Shown: one piece after another, positions 8,696 to 17,908 of the stretch
How positions within the stretch are numbered: the first letter of the stretch is position 1
Layout: each line of letters begins with the position of its first letter
DNA from: Oricola sp.
GTDB taxonomy: Bacteria > Pseudomonadota > Alphaproteobacteria > Rhizobiales > Rhizobiaceae
NCBI RefSeq assembly: GCF_022763245.1
Contig: NZ_JALEGV010000041.1
Span: 62,001-126,000, forward strand
Length of the DNA stretch: 64,000 nt
Reading direction: 5' to 3'
Translations under genes and position numbers: made by a program
The notes under the pieces: generated by a model
The model's input: only the letters and a program-made list of their open reading frames with translations
The model's database searches: none
Told to the model about the DNA's origin: nothing

Positions 8696-9298
8696 ATGCA
8701 GTTCCAACCGACTTCAGACAAGCGCGGCGCGATCATTGCCGCGGCGCTCGACGTGTTCATCAATTACGGGTTCAAGAAAACCTCCATGGACGACATCGCG
8801 CGTGCCGCCGGCATGTCGCGTCCCGCCCTGTACCAGGTCTTCAAGAACAAGACGGAGATTTTTCGGGCCGCGAGCCTCGGCATCCTCGAGGTGATGGGCC
8901 ACACCGCGAGAGCCGCTTTCGAGAGCGACAAATCCTTCGCCGACAGGCTCTACGATTCGATCGACAACAGCATCCTCTCCCTGCATCGCAAGATCGACGC
9001 GACCCCGCATGGCGCCGAATTGATGGGCGTGAACGAGGAAGTCGCCGGCGACATCGAGGAAAAGTGGTGCGATCAGATGATCGGCGCGATCACGGCAGGA
9101 ATTCAGAACGCTGAGGAATCCGGCGAGATCGCGCTCGATCCGATCGGGGTCGACGCCCGCACCGTCGCGACCATCGTCATGCAGACCATGGAAGGCCTGA
9201 AGGCGAAATATCTGCGCGGCGAAACCATCGACGGCGACGTGCGCAACATGGTGACGTTCATTTCCGGCGCATTGCAGGCCGCAAAGACACGGAACTGA
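8696..9298 (+). CDS. TetR-family repressor of the divergent RND pump
   Basis: A 200-residue TetR/AcrR-type regulator. The N-terminal helix-turn-helix is clear (KTSMDDIARAAGMSRPALYQVFKNK in the part from about residue 26 to 50), followed by a helical ligand-binding and dimerisation domain. It should repress the adaptor/pump operon until a ligand binds. The start is uncertain: ATG 8696 fits a leaderless message from the promoter just upstream; ATG 8678 would add six residues but lies inside the predicted promoter and has no ribosome site. Convergent with the patatin gene, 4 bases apart. Confidence 0.88.
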   Translation: MQFQPTSDKRGAIIAAALDVFINYGFKKTSMDDIARAAGMSRPALYQVFKNKTEIFRAASLGILEVMGHTARAAFESDKSFADRLYDSIDNSILSLHRKIDATPHGAELMGVNEEVAGDIEEKWCDQMIGAITAGIQNAEESGEIALDPIGVDARTVATIVMQTMEGLKAKYLRGETIDGDVRNMVTFISGALQAAKTRN

Positions 9299-9302
9299 GC
9301 AT

Positions 9303-10439
9303 TCAGGACGCTTGCTTGCGCGGCCGCAGCCGCTCCATCGCCGCGCGCATCCGCCGTCCGACGGGCTTTTTCGGTTCCTGCGGCAGGATATGCGGCGAGA
9401 TCTCCTCGGTGAGATCCAGTGTCGGCCGCTCTCCGATAGCTTCGAAATGCTGTTCCAGGAAATCGGCCGCTGCGGCACGGCCCAGCTCCTTCAGATACTG
9501 CAGGAATGACCATTCGGCATTGACCTTGGTAGAGGCCGACAGTTCCTCGACCACGGCATCCGCGGCGATCCGGTGCATGCGGATCGTCTTGTAGTCGGTC
9601 CCGTTCAGGCGCCCGTCCGCCTTCAGCCGGCGGACGAATTCGATGGCGCGGAATTCGCGGAGCAAGCCGGCGTTGAAGGTGATCTCGTTCATCCGGTCCT
9701 GGATTTCGAAGGCCGTGCGCGGCGTCTTGGTCGTCTCGATCGGATTGATCTGCACCAGCAGGCAATCCTGCGTCTCCGCGGCATAGAAGAACGGAAACAG
9801 AGCCGGATTGCCGCCGAAACCGCCGTCCCAATAGGGAACCCCGTCAATCTCCACCGCCCGGAAGATGGTCGGCAGGCAGGCCGAGGCCATCACCACGTCG
9901 CAGCTCAATTCGTCCGGCCGGAACACCCGCACCTTGCCGGTCAGCACATTCGTGGCCGACACGAAGGTCTTGATGGCCTTGCAGTGATGCACCCGATCGA
10001 AATCGATCTGCTTTTCGACGACGTCGCGCAGCGGGTTGATGTCGAGCGGATTGAGGTCATAGGGCGAGAACACCCGCGACAGCAGATCCAGCCCGCGATA
10101 GGCCGGCGAGAATTCCAGGCTCCAATTGCCCCACATCGCGTCCAGCGGCGTGCGCTGCACCGGCGAGAACCGTCCCGTCTTGCTGACCGCATGCCAGAAA
10201 TCGTGCAGCGCGGCGCGCGCGCCGTCGCGACCGTCCCTTTCCCAGCCGTCGACCAGGGCCACGGCGTTCATGGCGCCGGCGCTCGTTCCGGAAATGCTGT
10301 CGATATCCAGCCGGCCGTCCTCGAGCAGCGCGTCGAGCACGCCCCAGGTGAAGGCGCCATGCGATCCCCCGCCCTGCAGGGCGAGGTTGACGGGTTTTGC
10401 CTGTTTGGTCACGGGATCAGAGCGCCGTCCATCCGCCAT
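9303..10439 (-). CDS. patatin-like phospholipase
   Basis: A 378-residue patatin-family acyl hydrolase. The oxyanion loop QGGGSHGAF is at residues 22-30, the nucleophile elbow GTSAG at 51-55 (Ser53) and the second catalytic residue is Asp205 in the DGG motif at 205-207. No signal peptide, so it is cytoplasmic. The C-terminal 60 residues are basic and Pro-rich. The gene overlaps the 3' end of the 3-hydroxybutyrate dehydrogenase gene by 23 bases, so they are co-expressed; a role in polyhydroxybutyrate or lipid turnover is inferred from that pairing only. Confidence 0.9.
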   Translation of the reverse strand: MADGRRSDPVTKQAKPVNLALQGGGSHGAFTWGVLDALLEDGRLDIDSISGTSAGAMNAVALVDGWERDGRDGARAALHDFWHAVSKTGRFSPVQRTPLDAMWGNWSLEFSPAYRGLDLLSRVFSPYDLNPLDINPLRDVVEKQIDFDRVHHCKAIKTFVSATNVLTGKVRVFRPDELSCDVVMASACLPTIFRAVEIDGVPYWDGGFGGNPALFPFFYAAETQDCLLVQINPIETTKTPRTAFEIQDRMNEITFNAGLLREFRAIEFVRRLKADGRLNGTDYKTIRMHRIAADAVVEELSASTKVNAEWSFLQYLKELGRAAAADFLEQHFEAIGERPTLDLTEEISPHILPQEPKKPVGRRMRAAMERLRPRKQAS

Positions 10440-11199
10440 CGACGGAGATCGTCGTTCCGGTGATCTGCTCGGCGTGATCGGAACACAGGAAGACCACCGT
10501 GCCGCCGATCTGCTCGACCGTCGCGAACTGTTTCGACGGCTGCCGCTCCAGAAGCACCTCGCGCACCACCGTCTCGCGATCCATCCCGTATTTCTCCATC
10601 GTGTCCGGGAGCTGCGCTTCGACCAGCGGTGTCAGCACATAGCCGGGACAGATCGCGTTGCAGGTGATCGGGGCTTCCGCGGTTTCCAGCGCCACGACCT
10701 TGGTCATGCCGACCACGCCGTGCTTGGCGGTGACATAGGCCGATTTGAAGGGCGAAGCGGTCAGCCCGTGGGCCGACGCGATGTTCACGACACGGCCCCA
10801 TTTGTGTTCGCGCATCATCGGCAGCGCCGCCGCCGTGGTGTGAAAGGCCGAGTTCATATTGATCGCGATGACCCGGTCCCACGTCTCGACGGGGAATTCC
10901 TCGATCGCCGCGACATGCTGGATGCCGGCATTGTTGACGAGGATGTCGACATGGCCGAACGCCTCGGCCGCCTTCCCGATCAGCGCCCGCGCCGCCTCGC
11001 CCTTCGACATGTCCGCCTGGATGTAGACCGTGCGATTGCCGTGTTTCGCCGAGATCTCTTCGGCGAGCGCATGATCCGCGTCATTGTCCGTGTAGGAATT
11101 GATGACGACATTGTGTCCCTCGGCCGCCAGCGCATGTGCGACGCCGAGCCCGATGCCCGAAGTCGATCCCGTAATCACCGCTGTTCTTGTTTTTTGCAT
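10417..11199 (-). CDS. bdhA: D-3-hydroxybutyrate dehydrogenase
   Basis: A 260-residue short-chain dehydrogenase. The NAD-binding motif GSTSGIG is at residues 11-17, NNAG at 89-92 and the catalytic set is Ser142, Tyr155 and Lys159 (YVTAK). The features HVAAIEEFP, SAHGLTASPFKSAYV and the QPSKQF stretch match 3-hydroxybutyrate dehydrogenases rather than general SDRs. It interconverts 3-hydroxybutyrate and acetoacetate in polyhydroxybutyrate breakdown. The downstream overlapping patatin gene and a PhaR-like palindrome upstream fit this role. Confidence 0.9.
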   Translation of the reverse strand: MQKTRTAVITGSTSGIGLGVAHALAAEGHNVVINSYTDNDADHALAEEISAKHGNRTVYIQADMSKGEAARALIGKAAEAFGHVDILVNNAGIQHVAAIEEFPVETWDRVIAINMNSAFHTTAAALPMMREHKWGRVVNIASAHGLTASPFKSAYVTAKHGVVGMTKVVALETAEAPITCNAICPGYVLTPLVEAQLPDTMEKYGMDRETVVREVLLERQPSKQFATVEQIGGTVVFLCSDHAEQITGTTISVDGGWTAL

Positions 11200-11235
11200 T
11201 GGATGATCGTCCTTCGCTGCCTAGATACCGTTGAC

Positions 11236-11250
11236 TGCTGCACTGCAACA
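11236..11250 (-). promoter_or_regulatory. PhaR-like TGC/GCA palindrome upstream of bdhA
   Basis: On the minus strand TGTTGCA-G-TGCAGCA, a 15-bp palindrome with one mismatch, ends 37 bases before the bdhA start. PhaR/AniA regulators of polyhydroxybutyrate metabolism bind TGC/GCA-rich palindromes. The assignment is an inference from motif shape and gene function. It also lies between bdhA and the divergent arsC-like gene. Confidence 0.35.
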
Positions 11251-11309
11251 TAGTCGCAACCGGGACACCTGCAAGAACGCAGAAATACGATGAGAGGGAA
11301 AAACGACGC

Positions 11310-11663
11310 ATGGCGATTTCGATTTACGGATACCCGGGCTGCACCACGGTGAAGAAAGCGCGCGAATGGGCCGAGGCCAGTGGGCTCGATCCGCATTACG
11401 AGCACTTCGCCAAGTTGCCGGACCTCAAGGCGCATCTCGGCGACTGGGTGAAAATCGCCGGCCTCGACGCCGTGTTCAACGAAAAGGCACAAACCTTCCG
11501 CAAGATGGCGCCGGAGGAACAGGCCGCGATCACGGCAAGCGAAGCCTCCAGGATCGAGGCGATGGCCGCCGACCCGCGGCTGATCAAGCGCCCGGTGGGC
11601 ACGGACGGCGCGAAAGTCCTGACCGGTTTCAAGCCGGCCGAATGGGAGGCCGCCTTTCTGTGA
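11310..11663 (+). CDS. ArsC/Spx-family thioredoxin-fold protein (YffB-like)
   Basis: A 117-residue protein of the arsenate reductase-like family. It starts with a beta strand and the motif GYPGCTTVKKA, giving one cysteine (C11) with no CxxC partner; the distal part has RPVG, the loop that precedes the substrate-binding arginine in ArsC. YffB-type members are thought to be thiol oxidoreductases rather than true arsenate reductases, and no arsenic genes are nearby. ATG 11310 has a purine-rich GAGGGAAAAACG upstream. Probably co-transcribed with ispG, 65 bases downstream. Confidence 0.8.
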   Translation: MAISIYGYPGCTTVKKAREWAEASGLDPHYEHFAKLPDLKAHLGDWVKIAGLDAVFNEKAQTFRKMAPEEQAAITASEASRIEAMAADPRLIKRPVGTDGAKVLTGFKPAEWEAAFL

Positions 11664-11728
11664 CCGCCGGCGCGATTGCGCCGGATCGGCCGAAACGATA
11701 AGGAACCGGCGAATGCCGGACGAGAACG

Positions 11729-12982
11729 ATGACCGACTATCTGACTGAACCCCTGGCCCGTCACCGCACCGTCGCCGTCAATGTCGGCGGCGTGTCTGTA
11801 GGCGGCGATGCGCCGGTCGTCGTCCAGTCCATGACGAACACCGACACGGCGGATGTCGATTCCACCGTTGCCCAGGTGGCCGCGCTTCACCGCGCCGGCT
11901 CTGAGATCGTGCGCATCACCGTCGATCGCGACGAAAGTGCCGCCGCCGTGCCGCGCATCCGCGAAAGGCTGGAACGGCTCGGCGTCTTCGTGCCGCTTGT
12001 CGGCGATTTCCATTATATCGGCCACAAGCTTTTGGCCGACCATCCGGCCTGCGCCGAGGCACTCGCCAAATACCGGATCAATCCGGGCAATGTCGGTTTC
12101 CGCGAGAAGCGCGACCGGCAGTTCACCGACATCGTCGAGATGGCGATCCGCCACGACAAGCCGGTGCGCATCGGCGTCAACTGGGGCTCGCTCGACCAGG
12201 AACTCCTCACCCGGCTGATGGACGAGAACCACGAGAAGGGCGCGCCGCTGACCGCCCGTCAGGTCACCCGGGAAGCCATCGTGCAATCGGCGCTGTTGTC
12301 GGCGAACCTTGCGGAAGATGTCGGCCTGCCGCGCTCGAAGATCATCCTGTCGGCCAAGGTCAGCCAGGTTCAGGACCTGATCGCGGTCTACACGATGCTC
12401 GCCTCGCGCGGCGACCATGCGCTGCATCTCGGCCTGACCGAGGCCGGCATGGGGTCCAAGGGCATTGTCGCCTCGTCCGCCGCCATGGGCATCCTGTTGC
12501 AGCAGGGCATCGGCGACACCATCCGCATCTCGCTGACGCCGGAACCCGGCGGCGACCGCACCCGCGAGGTGCAGGTCGGTCAGGAATTGCTTCAGACCAT
12601 GGGCTTTCGCCAGTTCCTGCCGGTCGTCGCGGCCTGTCCAGGCTGCGGCCGCACCACGTCGACCGTGTTCCAGGAGCTAGCCCAGACCATCGAGGCCGAC
12701 CTGCGCCAGAACATGCCGGTATGGCGCGACAAATATCCCGGCGTCGAGGAACTGAAAGTCGCCGTGATGGGCTGCATCGTCAACGGCCCCGGCGAATCCA
12801 AGCATGCCGATATCGGCATCTCGTTGCCGGGCACGGGCGAGACGCCGGCTGCCCCGGTCTTCATCGACGGCAAGAAGGCCGCGACCTTGCGCGGGCCGGA
12901 CATCGCCAATGAATTCCAGAAGATGCTCGGCGACTATATCGAGCAGCGTTTCGGTCATGCGGCCGAACGAAAAGCCGGCTAA
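11729..12982 (+). CDS. ispG: 4-hydroxy-3-methylbut-2-enyl-diphosphate synthase
   Basis: A 417-residue enzyme of the MEP pathway that reduces cyclic 2-C-methylerythritol diphosphate to hydroxymethylbutenyl diphosphate. The 4Fe-4S ligands are visible: AACPGCGRT near residue 310 and the [10 protein letters not shown] motif near residue 350. The N-terminal TIM-barrel portion has [10 protein letters not shown], typical of the family. Length matches proteobacterial IspG without the plant-type insert. Followed 25 bases later by a lytic transglycosylase gene. Confidence 0.96.
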   Translation: MTDYLTEPLARHRTVAVNVGGVSVGGDAPVVVQSMTNTDTADVDSTVAQVAALHRAGSEIVRITVDRDESAAAVPRIRERLERLGVFVPLVGDFHYIGHKLLADHPACAEALAKYRINPGNVGFREKRDRQFTDIVEMAIRHDKPVRIGVNWGSLDQELLTRLMDENHEKGAPLTARQVTREAIVQSALLSANLAEDVGLPRSKIILSAKVSQVQDLIAVYTMLASRGDHALHLGLTEAGMGSKGIVASSAAMGILLQQGIGDTIRISLTPEPGGDRTREVQVGQELLQTMGFRQFLPVVAACPGCGRTTSTVFQELAQTIEADLRQNMPVWRDKYPGVEELKVAVMGCIVNGPGESKHADIGISLPGTGETPAAPVFIDGKKAATLRGPDIANEFQKMLGDYIEQRFGHAAERKAG

Positions 12983-13007
12983 ACACCAAGCGGGAGGTCG
13001 CAAGGCC

Positions 13008-13928
13008 ATGTCGCTCCGCATCGTCGCAACCCTTTGCCTGGCCGCCGCCCTCGTGACGCAAGCGCGCGCCGAGGACGGGCAGGTGCGCGTCGTTCTTCCG
13101 CTGCAGCTCGACAATGTCAGACCAGACCAGGAATTCGAGCGCGTCGATCCCGACGCCGACAGGAAGACCTATGACGTCGAGACGCTGTGCAACCTGATTG
13201 CCACCTCCGCCGACGCCCACGGCCTGCCACGGTCCTTCTTCACGCGGCTGATCTGGAAGGAAAGCCGCTTCGACATTTCCGCCCTGTCGCGTGCAGGCGC
13301 CCAAGGCATCGCGCAGTTCATGCCGGGCACGGCGTATCGACGCGGCCTTCGCGATCCCTTCGATCCCGAACAGGCGATCCCCGCTTCCGCCGCCTATCTG
13401 TCGGATCTGCGCACCGAATTCGGGAATCTCGGGCTTGCCGCGGCGGCCTACAATGCAGGCGAGGAACGCGTTTCCAGCTGGCTCGCCCGCGGCGGCTACC
13501 TGCCGGGGGAAACGCAAGGCTATCTCCTCGCGATCTTCGGCAAGACCGCGGAAAGCTTTCGGGAAATGACGACCGATGAGGAACAGCCGCCGCTGCGCGA
13601 AGGCATGAGTTTCGACCAGGCCTGCCGTGAACTGCCTGTCACGCCGGCAACCGTGCTGCTCTATGACGACACCGACGCACCCGCCTGGGGCGTCCAGCTT
13701 GCCGGACATTTCGACCGCGCCGTGGCGCTGCGGATATTCGAGGAAGTGCGCATCCGCCATGCCGGCATCATCGGCGAGCGCGAACCAGCCGTCTTCTCCA
13801 AGCGATCGACCATCGGCCGCAGGCCGCTTCACGTCGTCCAGATCGGCGCGGCCGACAAGCGCGAGGCAAGCGACCTCTGCAACCAGCTTCGGCTGGCCGG
13901 CGCATCCTGCGTGGTCGTCAAGAACTGA
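13008..13928 (+). CDS. secreted lytic transglycosylase with C-terminal SPOR-like domain
   Basis: A 306-residue periplasmic murein lyase. The signal peptide is residues 1-21 (cleavage after ARA). The SLT domain starts with LIWKESRFDISALSRAGAQG: Glu85 is the catalytic acid, and GIAQFMPGTA and AYNAGEERV are the other conserved motifs. The last 35 residues (RPLHVVQIGAADKREASDLC) look like a SPOR-type repeat, which binds denuded glycan at division sites. ATG 13008 is chosen for its GGGAGG ribosome site 11 bases upstream and the signal peptide; the frame is open to 12804 within ispG. Confidence 0.88.
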   Translation: MSLRIVATLCLAAALVTQARAEDGQVRVVLPLQLDNVRPDQEFERVDPDADRKTYDVETLCNLIATSADAHGLPRSFFTRLIWKESRFDISALSRAGAQGIAQFMPGTAYRRGLRDPFDPEQAIPASAAYLSDLRTEFGNLGLAAAAYNAGEERVSSWLARGGYLPGETQGYLLAIFGKTAESFREMTTDEEQPPLREGMSFDQACRELPVTPATVLLYDDTDAPAWGVQLAGHFDRAVALRIFEEVRIRHAGIIGEREPAVFSKRSTIGRRPLHVVQIGAADKREASDLCNQLRLAGASCVVVKN

Positions 13929-13970
13929 TCAGACCGGTTCCGAAATGATTTGGCATTTTGCGTAGATTTC

Positions 13971-14879
13971 CTAGGATTGCCGCCAGGCCACGAAACGCGC
14001 TGCGTCTCGCAGAATGTGCCCCGCTTCGCCGTATGGCTCCAGCAAGGTTTCAGCCTTCGCCACCAGTCTGGCAAGCTCGTCACGCGCCCAGGCCTCGCCT
14101 TTCAGGCCGACCAGCGTGGCCTTGCCCGCGTCGGCGTCCTTGCCGGTGGCCTTGCCCATGGCGGCGGCCGTCTGGGTGACGTCGAGAAGATCGTCGGCGA
14201 GCTGGAACGCCACGCCGATCGTTTCACCGAAGCTGCGCATTCTGTTCAGGTCGGCCGCTGGCGCATCGGCCATGATCGCCCCGGCCTCGCACGCAAAGCG
14301 GATCAGAGCGCCGGTCTTCATCGCCTGCAAAGTGACCACCCCCAGTTCGTCGGGACGCGTCTCGGCGGCGGCCAGATCAAGCGCCTGACCACCCGCCATT
14401 CCGCCGAACCCGGCCGCGCGCGCAAGCCGGCTGATCAGCCTGACGCGAATTTCGGCACCGAGGCCGCAGCCGGGATCCGACAGGAGGTCGAAGGCGAAGG
14501 TCAGCAGGGCGTCGCCGGCGAGGATCGCGGTCGCCTCGTCGAACGCCTTGTGCACCGTCGGCAATCCGCGTCGCACATCGTCATCGTCCATGGCGGGCAG
14601 ATCGTCATGGATCAGCGAATAGCAATGCACGCATTCCAGCGCCGCGGCGGCGGGCAGGGCGCTTTGCTGCACGACGCCGAAGAGCCGCGCGGATTCCAGC
14701 ACCAGGAACGGCCGAAATCGTTTGCCGCCGTTGAGAACCCCATGCCGGATCGCCGCCATCAGGTGGTCGGGGCGAACCGTCTCGCCCTCCAGCGTCGAGC
14801 GGCCGAGAACCATTTCGAGATGGGCCTCGGTTGCGGAGGCACAAGCGGCAAGCGCGTCTGAGAATGCGGCGTCTGACAT
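13971..14879 (-). CDS. ispA: (2E,6E)-farnesyl diphosphate synthase
   Basis: A 302-residue all-trans polyprenyl synthase. The first Asp-rich motif is DDLPAMDDDD (D92, D93, D98 on), the second is QLADDLLD with D228, D229 and D232. GKRFRP at 52-57 binds isopentenyl diphosphate. The insertion of two residues in the first motif (DDxxxxD) is typical of bacterial short-chain farnesyl diphosphate synthases. It makes the precursor of bactoprenol, quinones and haem side chains. Convergent with the lytic transglycosylase gene, divergent from mtgA. Confidence 0.92.
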   Translation of the reverse strand: MSDAAFSDALAACASATEAHLEMVLGRSTLEGETVRPDHLMAAIRHGVLNGGKRFRPFLVLESARLFGVVQQSALPAAAALECVHCYSLIHDDLPAMDDDDVRRGLPTVHKAFDEATAILAGDALLTFAFDLLSDPGCGLGAEIRVRLISRLARAAGFGGMAGGQALDLAAAETRPDELGVVTLQAMKTGALIRFACEAGAIMADAPAADLNRMRSFGETIGVAFQLADDLLDVTQTAAAMGKATGKDADAGKATLVGLKGEAWARDELARLVAKAETLLEPYGEAGHILRDAARFVAWRQS

Positions 14880-15007
14880 GGCATCCCGATGACCCTTCGC
14901 GACCGTCCGGTCAAGTGCCAGCCGTTGCGGCGCAAAGCCCTGTTGCAGCGGGCGGGCTTATTGCCTAGGAATTTCGGGCACTGCGCCGGATCATTCAACC
15001 GGGGACT

Positions 15008-15790
15008 TTGAACGCGTTGGCCTCCAGACGGAACGCCGCCAAGACGGCCAAAAAGACCAGCGGAAGCACGGCTTCCCGTCCGAAGAAGTCCTCAACCGGC
15101 GCCGGCTGGCGACGCTGGTTCCTTCGTGCTGTTCGATTTTTTGCGATCGTCATTGCCGTCATGGTGGCGATCCCCCTGATACTCACGCTTCTCTACCGCA
15201 TCGACGCGATCCGCCCGGTTTCGACCTTGATGCTCGCCGATCTCGCCCGGTTGGAGAAGTTCGAACGCGACTGGGTGGAGTTCGACGACATCGCGCCGAT
15301 GCTCGTGAAATCGGTCGTCGTCTCGGAGGACGGCAAGTTCTGCCGGCATTACGGCATCGACTGGGCTGAATTGAACGCGGTCATCGAGGACGCGCTGGAC
15401 GGCGAACCGACGCGCGGCGCGTCGACGATCACCATGCAGACGACCAAGAACCTGTTTTTGTGGCCGGGCCGGTCGCTGGTGCGCAAGGCGGTGGAAATGC
15501 CGCTGGCGATCTGGGTCGATTTCGTCCTGCCGAAGAAGCGCATCATGGAGATCTATCTCAACATCGCCGAATGGGGCGACGGCATCTATGGCATCGAGGC
15601 GGCGAGCTGGACCCATTTCGGGCGTCCCGCACTGGACCTGACGGACCGGCAGGCTGCGCTCATGGCCGTGACGCTGCCCAATCCCTACCAGCGCAATCCG
15701 GCAGCGCCGACGACACATCTCAACCGGCTCGCCAATGTGATCGAGGCGCGGGCGCGCCGCGCGGGTCCCTTCGTCACCTGCCTCTACTGA
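15008..15790 (+). CDS. mtgA: monofunctional peptidoglycan glycosyltransferase
   Basis: A 260-residue GT51 enzyme that polymerises lipid II. A basic cytoplasmic N-terminus is followed by a single membrane helix (about 40-63), then the transglycosylase domain with the catalytic motif [11 protein letters not shown] (Glu107), [16 protein letters not shown], and [15 protein letters not shown]. There is no transpeptidase domain. The start is TTG 15008 with GGGGAC upstream; later ATG codons would remove the membrane anchor. Divergent from ispA across 128 bases. Confidence 0.93.
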   Translation: MNALASRRNAAKTAKKTSGSTASRPKKSSTGAGWRRWFLRAVRFFAIVIAVMVAIPLILTLLYRIDAIRPVSTLMLADLARLEKFERDWVEFDDIAPMLVKSVVVSEDGKFCRHYGIDWAELNAVIEDALDGEPTRGASTITMQTTKNLFLWPGRSLVRKAVEMPLAIWVDFVLPKKRIMEIYLNIAEWGDGIYGIEAASWTHFGRPALDLTDRQAALMAVTLPNPYQRNPAAPTTHLNRLANVIEARARRAGPFVTCLY

Positions 15791-15938
15791 GCGGCGGATG
15801 CGACAAAATTTGCGCGCGAGTCTGGTCAAGTCAGATTTGAGCGTGTATAGGCGCGCAATCTTTTTCAAGCACATGTCGGATGCCTGCCGACCGCACCGGT
15901 CGTCAACTGGGCTCGTCCGATCGAACTGGAGACTGAAA

Positions 15939-16121
15939 ATGGCTGTTCCGAAGCGAAAAGTGACCCGCTCGAAGCGCGGCATGCGTCGTTCGACGGATGC
16001 GCTGAAAAACCCGTCCTATGTCGAGGACAAGAATTCCGGCGAACTGCGCCGCCCGCACCACATCGACCTGAAGACCGGCATGTATCGCGGCCGCCAGGTT
16101 CTGGAGCCGAAGGAAGGCTGA
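15939..16121 (+). CDS. rpmF: 50S ribosomal protein L32
   Basis: A 60-residue basic protein beginning [16 protein letters not shown], the invariant start of bacterial L32, and containing [14 protein letters not shown]. It has no zinc-binding CxxC pairs, as usual for the alphaproteobacterial form. Ribosome site CTGGAGA lies 8 bases before the ATG. A strong intrinsic terminator follows 27 bases after the stop. Confidence 0.97.
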   Translation: MAVPKRKVTRSKRGMRRSTDALKNPSYVEDKNSGELRRPHHIDLKTGMYRGRQVLEPKEG

Positions 16122-16148
16122 GCCTTCTTCACTCCTTCAGGCATGAAG

Positions 16149-16179
16149 AAACCCGCATTCGCGACGAATGCGGGTTTTT
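16149..16179 (+). terminator. intrinsic terminator of rpmF
   Basis: AAACCCGCATTCG (16149-16161), loop CGA, CGAATGCGGGTTT (16165-16177): a perfect 13-bp stem that runs into a T-run. It also lies just beyond the 3' end of the convergent transglycosylase gene and can work on both strands. Confidence 0.92.
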
Positions 16180-16191
16180 CGCGTTTGTCCG

Positions 16192-17007
16192 TTACTGATC
16201 GATCTTGGCGGCCATGATGGCGATGGCCTGCTGATAGACACCGGCGGCGTTCCAGCCCTGGATCGCGCGAAAATTGGTCTGGCCCGGCTGATACCCGGCA
16301 CCCCGCTTCCACCCATGCGCGCGCAGGAAGTTCGCCGTCGAGGCGAGCGCGTCATATTGCGAGCCCGCCAGATCGACACGGCCATTGCCGTCACCGTCGA
16401 CGCCATATTTCAGCACGCTGCCCGGCAGGAACTGCGTGTGGCCGACCTCGCCATGCATCGCACCCTTGGTGTTCGATGAGATGACGCCGCGATCGACGAG
16501 CTGCAGGGCCGCGTAGAGATGGCCGGTGAAGAAATCCGACCGGCGGCAATCATAGGCGAGCGTGGCGATCGCCGACACCACGTTGGAATTCCCCATGAAG
16601 CGACCGAAGCCCGTCTCCATGCCGTGAATGGCCAGCAGGGGGCCTGCCGGTACGCCGTATTTTGCCTCCAGCCGGGCGAAGAATTTGGCATTCGCCTTCT
16701 TCTTCTGGCGTCCGACCGAAACGATCGAGTTGGCGCCGCGGATCTGCATGAATTTCTGCAGCGAGTATTTGAAGCTCTTCTGGTTGCGATCCGCATGGAT
16801 CGTCTTGGTGGCATAGCTGGTGCCGGCGAGCGCCTTCAGCCCGCGGTTGCCGACGCCATTTGCTTTCGCTTCGGCTGCAAATTGGCTCTTCCAGCGTTCG
16901 AAGCCGCTGGAATTGTTGCCGCATTGTGCCGCCTGTGCCTGGCTGGTGAACAATGCTCCCGCCATCATCGCCGCGCAAAGCGTCAGTTTCGCCAGTCTCA
17001 ATTCCAT
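16192..17007 (-). CDS. lytic murein transglycosylase, MltB/SLT_2 type
   Basis: A 271-residue periplasmic murein lyase. The signal peptide is residues 1-26 (cleavage after AQA). The catalytic Glu131 is in HGMETGFGRFMG; GEVGHTQFLPGSVL and DGDGNGRVDL follow, typical of the MltB branch. The start at 17007 is supported by GGAGGACACGGC directly before the ATG and by the signal peptide; the frame is open for another 74 codons upstream, but that stretch has no family features. There is no lipobox, so it is soluble or periplasm-associated. Confidence 0.9.
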   Translation of the reverse strand: MELRLAKLTLCAAMMAGALFTSQAQAAQCGNNSSGFERWKSQFAAEAKANGVGNRGLKALAGTSYATKTIHADRNQKSFKYSLQKFMQIRGANSIVSVGRQKKKANAKFFARLEAKYGVPAGPLLAIHGMETGFGRFMGNSNVVSAIATLAYDCRRSDFFTGHLYAALQLVDRGVISSNTKGAMHGEVGHTQFLPGSVLKYGVDGDGNGRVDLAGSQYDALASTANFLRAHGWKRGAGYQPGQTNFRAIQGWNAAGVYQQAIAIMAAKIDQ

Positions 17008-17110
17008 GCCGTGTCCTCCAGACCTCGGGTCGACGTGCTCTGCCCCGCGGCGGAACATGCCCGATTCCGGGGAAAAAGTCAGGTCTGATTTGCTGCCAGA
17101 ACGAGGGAAA

Positions 17111-17770
17111 CTAGCGGGCGCCGAAAATGGCCGTTCCGACCCGTACGCTCGTCGCGCCGAAACCGATTGCGGTCTCGAAATCGCCCGACATGCCCATGGA
17201 AAGCCGGTCGATCCCGTTCTCGGCGGCAAGCTTGCGCAACAGCGCGAAATGCGGTCCCGGGTTCTCGTCGAAGGGCGGGATGCACATCAGCCCTTCGATC
17301 GAAAGCCCGAGCTCGTCACGGCAGAGCGCGAGAAAATCGGCGCAATCGTCGGGAGCGATCCCCGCCTTCTGCGGTTCCAGCCCGGTGTTGATCTCCACAT
17401 AGAGCCGGACGGTCTTGCCCTGCTGCTCCATCTCGGTGGCGATGGCCCGCGCGATCTTCTCGCGGTCGACTGTCTGGATGACGTCGAACAGCGCCACCGC
17501 TTCCTTCGTCTTGTTGGATTGCAGCGGCCCGATCAGGTGCAGTTCGACGCCGGAGAAGTCTGTCGTCAGGCCCGGCCACTTGCCCTGCGCCTCCTGCACG
17601 CGGTTTTCTCCGAAGACGCGCTGGCCTGCTTCGAGCACAGGACGGATGGCGTCGGCGTCGAACGTCTTCGAAACGGCGATCAGTTCGACGTCGCCAGGAT
17701 CGCGGTCCGCCTCCTGCGCGGCCGCGGCGATCCGGCTCCGCACATCCTTCAATCCCTCGACTGCCGACAT
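17111..17770 (-). CDS. PLP-binding homeostasis protein, YggS/PROSC family
   Basis: A 219-residue alanine-racemase-fold protein that binds pyridoxal 5'-phosphate and helps control PLP and amino-acid pools; it has no known catalytic activity. The Schiff-base lysine is K35 in IAVSKTF. GENRVQEA, HLIGPLQSNKTK, and SMGMSGDFETAI (phosphate-binding loop) are conserved. The start at 17770 has GGGG 8 bases upstream; ATG 17785 would add five residues. Divergent from leuS. Confidence 0.92.
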   Translation of the reverse strand: MSAVEGLKDVRSRIAAAAQEADRDPGDVELIAVSKTFDADAIRPVLEAGQRVFGENRVQEAQGKWPGLTTDFSGVELHLIGPLQSNKTKEAVALFDVIQTVDREKIARAIATEMEQQGKTVRLYVEINTGLEPQKAGIAPDDCADFLALCRDELGLSIEGLMCIPPFDENPGPHFALLRKLAAENGIDRLSMGMSGDFETAIGFGATSVRVGTAIFGAR

Positions 17771-17908
17771 ATCCGAACCCCGCATGCTCTGAGGCCGCTG
17801 CAGGCGGCCGGTTGTTGACGGCTTGCCCTTTTATCGGCAAGAGACCGTTGATTTGTTTCGCGGCGCAAACCTGCATGTCGCCGCACGGAATTCAAGAGTT
17901 TCACCGAA

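Noticed and set aside
11310..11663. Arsenate reductase of an ars operon
   Set aside because: Only one cysteine, no ars genes nearby, and it matches the YffB/Spx-like subgroup.
11667..11684. Hairpin CCGGCGC-GATT-GCGCCGG after the arsC-like gene as a terminator
   Set aside because: Short stem without T-run, only 45 bases before ispG on the same strand; may be structural only.
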